Under the pieces are notes generated by a model. The model saw only the letters and a program-made list of their open reading frames with translations. It ran no database searches and was not told the origin of the DNA. 64,000 bases of DNA from Oscillospiraceae bacterium (GTDB lineage Bacteria; Bacillota; Clostridia; Oscillospirales; Oscillospiraceae). Positions 59,746-64,000 of the stretch are shown here, in pieces. A program made the translations under genes and the position numbers. The stretch spans positions 1-64,000 of the forward strand of contig JAETOQ010000010.1 of the NCBI GenBank assembly GCA_021771635.1, read 5' to 3'. Each line of letters starts with the position of its first letter. Positions within the stretch are counted from its first letter, which is position 1.

Positions 59746-60339
59746 TCGTTCGCAGGCCGCGTTCAGGAGGCCGATCAGCTCTTCCTTGCCGCTGCCTTTT
59801 TCCGCGGAGAAGGGCACCAGAGTGTCTGCCTCCGTCAGTTCCAGCGTCTCCCGGATCAGAGCCAGCGCCGGTTCCACCTGGCTTTTCTTCAGCTTGTCCA
59901 GCTTGTTGGCCACCACGATCTCCGGACAGCCGGTCTCCCGAAACCAGCGGTGCATAATGAGGTCGTTCTCCGTGGGCTTGTGGCGGATGTCCACGATCAG
60001 GACACCGGCGGTCAGGATGCCGCTCTCGTCCTGAAAATAGTTCTCCATCAGCCTGCCCCAGCGTTCCTTTTCCGCGCGGCTGACCTTGGCGTAGCCATAG
60101 CCCGGCAGGTCCACCAGATAGGCGCCCTTGTCCACCAGAAAATAGTTGATCTGGGTGGTCTTTCCGGGGGACGCGCCCACATAGGCCAGGTTCTTCCGCC
60201 CCACCAGCCGGTTGATGACAGAGGACTTGCCCACATTGGACCGCCCCGCAAAGGCAAATTGAGGCAGGCCGTCCCGCAGGAAGCCGGACCGGTCGGCGGC
60301 GGAGCGCACAAACTCCACCTTCGCAAAATTCAAAGCCAT
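59743..60339 (-). CDS. engB: Ribosome biogenesis GTPase EngB/YsxC
   Basis: 198 aa. G1 FAGRSNVGKSSVINRLVG, G3 DLPGYG, G4 NKLDKLK and the family-typical PGKTTQINYFL. Needed for large ribosomal subunit assembly. Follows lon by 11 nt, as is common in Firmicutes. Confidence 0.96.
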   Translation of the reverse strand: MALNFAKVEFVRSAADRSGFLRDGLPQFAFAGRSNVGKSSVINRLVGRKNLAYVGASPGKTTQINYFLVDKGAYLVDLPGYGYAKVSRAEKERWGRLMENYFQDESGILTAGVLIVDIRHKPTENDLIMHRWFRETGCPEIVVANKLDKLKKSQVEPALALIRETLELTEADTLVPFSAEKGSGKEELIGLLNAACER

Positions 60340-60350
60340 GATCTGCTCCT

Positions 60351-62771
60351 TTACTGCCGCAGGGCGGCGTCATTCACCGCCTCCCGGCTCTTGGGGGCAA
60401 AGGCGGCCACATGGGTGGCGACCTCCTCCCGGACGGGATCGGTCTCCGGGCACAGGGCGGCGGCAAACACCTCATCCACCGTGCCCACAGGAACGAACCG
60501 CAGGGCGGCCCGCACGGTCTGGTCGATCTCCTCCAGATCCCGCACATTGTCCCTGGGGATCAGGACCGTGCCGATGTGATTGCGGAGAGCCGCCATGGTC
60601 TTTTCTTTCAGGCCGCCAATGGGCAGCACCCGGCCCCGTAAAGTGACCTCACCTGTCATCGCAATGCCCGCCTTGACTTTCCGCCCTGTCAGGGCGGAGA
60701 GCATGGCGGTGGTCACCGCGATGCCGGCGGAGGGACCGTCCTTGGGCACCGCCCCCTCCGGGAAGTGGACATGGATGTCCTTGCTCTTATAGAAGTCCGC
60801 CTCGATGCCCAGCACAGCCGCACGGCTCCGCAGGCAGCTCAGCGCCGCCTGGGCGGATTCCTTCATCACATCGCCCAGATTGCCGGTCAGCTCCAGCTTG
60901 CCGGAGCCGTCCATCACATTGACCTCGACTTCCAGGATCTCGCCGCCTGCCTCTGTCCAGGCCAGACCGTTCACCACGCCGACCTCCTCCTTCTCCGTGT
61001 GGAGCGCGGGGGGATAGGGCTGGCAGTCCAGCAGCTTGGGCAGGTCTTTTTCTGTGATGGTAATACGCTTTACATCTCCTGCCAACAGGCGCATATCTGT
61101 CTTCCGACAGATGGCGGCCAGCCGCCGCTCCAGCAGGCGGACGCCGGACTCCCGGGTATAGTCCCGGATGATGGCCCGCAGCACATCATCGCTCACCCGC
61201 ATGGCGCCCTTTTTGATGCCGTGCTCCGCCATCTGCTTGGGCAGCAGGTGGCGCTTGGCGATCTGCGCCTTTTCCTCGTCGGTGTAGCTGGAGAGCTGGA
61301 TGACCTCCATGCGGTCCAGCAGGGGCCGTGGGATGGTGTCGGTGGTGTTGGCGGTGGTGATGAACATCGCCTTGGAGAGGTCCACGGGGATCTCCAGGAA
61401 GTGGTCCCGGAAGGCGTAATTCTGCTCGCTGTCCAGCACCTCCAGCAGGGCGGAGGCGGGATCGCCCCGGTAGTCATTGCCCAGCTTGTCGATCTCGTCC
61501 AGCAGCAGCAGGGGATTCATGGAGCCGCTGCGGCTGATGGCCTCGATGATGCGGCCGGGCATGGAGCCTATGTAGGTCTTGCGGTGGCCCCGGATATCGG
61601 CCTCGTCCCGAACGCCGCCCAGGGAGATCCGGGCCAGCTTCCGGTTCAGCGCCTTGGCCACGCTGATGGCGATGGAGGTCTTGCCCACACCGGGAGGGCC
61701 CACCAGGCAGATGATCTGCCCCTTCCCCTCCGGATTCATCTGGCGGACGGCGATGGTCTCCAGAATGCGCTCTTTCACCTTTTCCAGGCCGAAGTGGTCC
61801 TTTTCCAGCACCTTGCGGGCGGCGTCCACGCTGACCCGCTCCTTCGTGACGGTATTCCAGGGCATTTCCAGGCACACGTCCAGATAATTCCGGATCACAG
61901 CACCCTCGGCACTGCCGAAGGGCTGCTTGGACAGCTTATTCACCTCTTTTAACAGGTGCTTTTCCGCGTCCTCGCCCAGCGCCAGCTCCGCGATCCTCCG
62001 GCGGTAGGTCTCGATCTCGTCGTCGCCGTCCTCCGTCTCTCCCAGCTCGTTTTGGAGAACGCGGATCTGCGTCCGCAGGATCTGGTCCCGCTGGGACTGA
62101 GCCAGCTGATCCCGGATCTTGCCCTCCATCTCGTGCTCAAAGCTCAGGACGTTGCACTCCCGGGCCAGGAAGCCGTTCAGCTTCCGCAGGCGGACAAAGG
62201 GGGCCATCTCCTCCAGGATCTCCTGCTTGTCGTCATAGCGCAGGGCGATGTTCTGGGCGATATAATCCGCCAGATACCCCACGTCCCGGCAGTCCATGAC
62301 GGTGGTGATGACCTCCTCCGCCATGTTGCCGGCCAGTCCGGCATACTCACTGACGAGGTTCCAGGTCTGCCGGAGCAGCGCCTCCGTCCGGGGACTGCGC
62401 TGGAACGCCTCGGAGACCGGCTCCTCCTCCATCAGCTCCACATTGGCCTGGAGGAAGGGCTCGCTCTGCCACAGGCGGCGCAGGCGCGCCCTGCGGCGGC
62501 CCTCCACCACACAGCGGACGGAGTTTTGGGAGAGCCGCAGGATCTGTGTGATATGGGACAGGGTGCCCACCTGATACAGATCCTTCTCCCCCGGTGCGTT
62601 GACGCCGATCTCCCGCTGCGTCACCAGAAAGATATCCTGGTCCGCCTCCATGGCGCGCTCCAGGGCGGTGATGGAGATACGGCGCTCCACATCGAAAGTA
62701 AGGCTCATATGGGGAAAAACCGTCAGGCCCCGGAGGGCCAGGACGGGAATATTCAATGTCGTCGGTTCCAT
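60351..62771 (-). CDS. lon: ATP-dependent protease Lon
   Basis: 806 aa. N-terminal LON substrate domain ([20 protein letters not shown]), central AAA module with Walker [10 protein letters not shown] and Walker [11 protein letters not shown], and the C-terminal serine protease with the catalytic Ser in [13 protein letters not shown] and Lys in [14 protein letters not shown]. Degrades misfolded and regulatory proteins. Start ATG at 62771 follows AAAGGA. Sits between clpX and engB. Confidence 0.97.
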   Translation of the reverse strand: MEPTTLNIPVLALRGLTVFPHMSLTFDVERRISITALERAMEADQDIFLVTQREIGVNAPGEKDLYQVGTLSHITQILRLSQNSVRCVVEGRRRARLRRLWQSEPFLQANVELMEEEPVSEAFQRSPRTEALLRQTWNLVSEYAGLAGNMAEEVITTVMDCRDVGYLADYIAQNIALRYDDKQEILEEMAPFVRLRKLNGFLARECNVLSFEHEMEGKIRDQLAQSQRDQILRTQIRVLQNELGETEDGDDEIETYRRRIAELALGEDAEKHLLKEVNKLSKQPFGSAEGAVIRNYLDVCLEMPWNTVTKERVSVDAARKVLEKDHFGLEKVKERILETIAVRQMNPEGKGQIICLVGPPGVGKTSIAISVAKALNRKLARISLGGVRDEADIRGHRKTYIGSMPGRIIEAISRSGSMNPLLLLDEIDKLGNDYRGDPASALLEVLDSEQNYAFRDHFLEIPVDLSKAMFITTANTTDTIPRPLLDRMEVIQLSSYTDEEKAQIAKRHLLPKQMAEHGIKKGAMRVSDDVLRAIIRDYTRESGVRLLERRLAAICRKTDMRLLAGDVKRITITEKDLPKLLDCQPYPPALHTEKEEVGVVNGLAWTEAGGEILEVEVNVMDGSGKLELTGNLGDVMKESAQAALSCLRSRAAVLGIEADFYKSKDIHVHFPEGAVPKDGPSAGIAVTTAMLSALTGRKVKAGIAMTGEVTLRGRVLPIGGLKEKTMAALRNHIGTVLIPRDNVRDLEEIDQTVRAALRFVPVGTVDEVFAAALCPETDPVREEVATHVAAFAPKSREAVNDAALRQ

Positions 62772-62836
62772 ACGGATATGTTCCTTTCAGGGAAATAGAG
62801 GAAGGGGCGCCTTCAGCGTCCCTTCCCCTTGTTTGC

Positions 62837-64000
62837 TTAAGACGCCGATCTGGGGGCAGCGCCGCCGGATGCGGTCTTATCCCCCTTGCCGGTGTTCAGT
62901 TTCACGGAATAGCTGATCTTGTTCGGGTCCCGGGTCAGGACGGGCTTTCCATTCCCCTCCACGCAGTCGCGGGTGATGACCGCCTTAACGATGGTGGGAT
63001 CCGAGGGAATGTCGTACATGATCTGTGTCAGGATCCCCTCCATGACGGCCCGCAGGCCCCGGGCGCCGATGTTGCGCTCAATGGCCTTGTCGGCAATAGC
63101 CTCCAACGCCTCCGGCTCGAATTCCAGATCCACATCGTCATATTCCATCAGCTTTTTGTACTGCTTGACCAGGGCGTTCTTCGGCTCCTGGAGGATGCGC
63201 ACCAGGTCCTCCCGCCGCAGGGCGTTCAGCGGCGCGATCACCGGCAGGCGGCCCACCAGTTCGGGGATGATGCCGAACTTCAGGATATCGTGGGGCTGGA
63301 CTTCATGGAGGATCTTGTTCACGTCCTTGTCCTTCTTGCCCTGGACATTGGCGCCGAAGCCGATGCTCTTCTGGTCCAGGCGCCGCTCGATGATCTTCTC
63401 CAGCCCGTCAAAGGCGCCGCCGCAGATGAACAGGATGTTCTTGGTGTTCATCTGGATGAACTCCTGGTGGGGGTGCTTCCGGCCGCCCTGGGGCGGCACA
63501 TTGGCCACGGTGCCCTCCACGATCTTCAGCAGCGCCTGCTGCACACCCTCGCCGGACACGTCCCGGGTGATGGAGGTGTTCTCGCTCTTCCGGGCGATCT
63601 TGTCGATCTCGTCCACATAGATGATGCCCCGTTCGGCCCGCTCCACATCGAAGTCCGCGGCCTGGAGCAGGCGCAGGAGGATGTTCTCCACGTCATCGCC
63701 CACATAGCCGGCCTCCGTCAGGGTGGTGGCGTCGGCAATGGCAAAGGGCACCTTCAAAATGCGGGCCAGTGTCTGGGCGAACAGCGTCTTGCCGGATCCG
63801 GTGGGGCCCATCATCAAAATGTTGCTCTTCTGCAGCTCCACGTCCTCATCGCCGCCGAAAAAGATGCGCTTATAGTGGTTGTACACCGCCACGGACAGGG
63901 CCACCTTGGCCTCGTCCTGGCCGATGACATACTGGTCCAGCACGTCCTTGATCTCCCTGGGCGTGGGAAGCTGGTCGGGGATATCCTCCAAGGGGTTGGA
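62837..64000 (-). CDS. clpX: ATP-dependent Clp protease ATP-binding subunit ClpX (partial, 5' end beyond the window)
   Basis: At least 387 codons are in the window. The frame stays open to the last base (S-N-P-L-E-D-I-P), so the N-terminal zinc-binding domain lies outside. A TTG at 63991 should not be taken as the start. Walker [16 protein letters not shown], Walker [14 protein letters not shown], the pore loop GYVGDD and sensor [12 protein letters not shown] are present. Unfolds substrates for ClpP. The C-terminus ends in a short Gly/Ala/Ser tail. Confidence 0.96.
   Translation of the reverse strand, partial: SNPLEDIPDQLPTPREIKDVLDQYVIGQDEAKVALSVAVYNHYKRIFFGGDEDVELQKSNILMMGPTGSGKTLFAQTLARILKVPFAIADATTLTEAGYVGDDVENILLRLLQAADFDVERAERGIIYVDEIDKIARKSENTSITRDVSGEGVQQALLKIVEGTVANVPPQGGRKHPHQEFIQMNTKNILFICGGAFDGLEKIIERRLDQKSIGFGANVQGKKDKDVNKILHEVQPHDILKFGIIPELVGRLPVIAPLNALRREDLVRILQEPKNALVKQYKKLMEYDDVDLEFEPEALEAIADKAIERNIGARGLRAVMEGILTQIMYDIPSDPTIVKAVITRDCVEGNGKPVLTRDPNKISYSVKLNTGKGDKTASGGAAPRSAS

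Noticed and set aside
60765-61952. 395-codon open frame opposite lon
   Set aside because: Antisense to a certain gene and without any family feature.
1-64000. CRISPR array, tRNA or rRNA genes, prophage or transposase
   Set aside because: I looked for regularly spaced direct repeats, tRNA T-arm motifs and integrase or transposase motifs and found none; only the transposase-less repeat pair is present.

Overview
The window looks like chromosomal DNA from a GC-rich, endospore-forming member of the Clostridia, most likely an Oscillospirales gut anaerobe. This is an inference from gene content: spoIIAA-spoIIAB-sigF, spoIIGA-sigE, a SpoIIM-like protein, PolC, AsnA, DUF951, T-box leaders and a TRAP sugar-acid cluster, all with strong AGGAGG-type ribosome binding sites. 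No rRNA, tRNA, CRISPR array or prophage was seen.

Layout. (1) 1-3.5 kb: a methionine-specifying T-box leader, a MITE-like repeat, and the metNIQ methionine transporter. (2) 3.5-6.1 kb: an operon behind a promoter that carries three LexA-type boxes at exact 28-bp steps. It has a heavily structured leader and encodes a 41-aa membrane peptide, a radical SAM protein of the DNA-repair-associated type, and its usual uncharacterised partner. Its last gene runs 113 bp into the convergent sigF gene. (3) 6-14 kb, mostly minus strand: spoIIAA-spoIIAB-sigF, a DUF3795 protein, valS with a valine T-box and an interposed small membrane protein, spoIIGA-sigE, and a FabZ-like dehydratase. (4) 14.1-34.9 kb: a carbohydrate-acid catabolic island. 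It holds two D-2-hydroxyacid dehydrogenases, glycerate kinase, two FGGY kinases, a zinc alcohol dehydrogenase, a class II aldolase, a PPC/DUF296 protein, a LacI regulator, a TIM-barrel isomerase, a beta-keto acid cleavage enzyme, a GarR-like reductase, a flavodoxin-like protein, a TRAP transporter, a GntR/FCD regulator, an IlvD/Edd dehydratase and a 3-hydroxyacyl-CoA-dehydrogenase-family enzyme. (5) 35-47.5 kb: housekeeping genes (DUF951, an S1 protein, rarA, nth, a three-gene unknown cluster, wecB, tagO/wecA, trpS, gltX, a SpoIIM-like gene, asnA) and a second copy of the MITE-like repeat. (6) 47.5-57.9 kb: the classical pyrH-frr-uppS-cdsA-dxr-rseP-ispG-polC string on the minus strand. (7) 58-64 kb: an HTH/transmembrane regulator, then engB, lon and clpX; clpX is cut by the window edge.

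How parts work together. In the catabolic island, one LacI-type operator (TGTAATCGTTTTCA and relatives) recurs at the PPC-operon promoter, the isomerase promoter and the TRAP region. A second motif (TAGGATAATnCTA) overlaps the promoters of dctP and the dehydrogenase-dehydratase operon. The island therefore looks like one regulated pathway: TRAP import, oxidation or dehydration of a polyhydroxy acid, keto-acid or phosphosugar cleavage, and recovery of C3 units through glycerate. The substrate cannot be read from sequence. The most interesting candidate for an undescribed system is the LexA-boxed operon at 3528-6076. It couples a putative DNA-repair radical SAM pair to a tiny membrane protein and converges on sigF.
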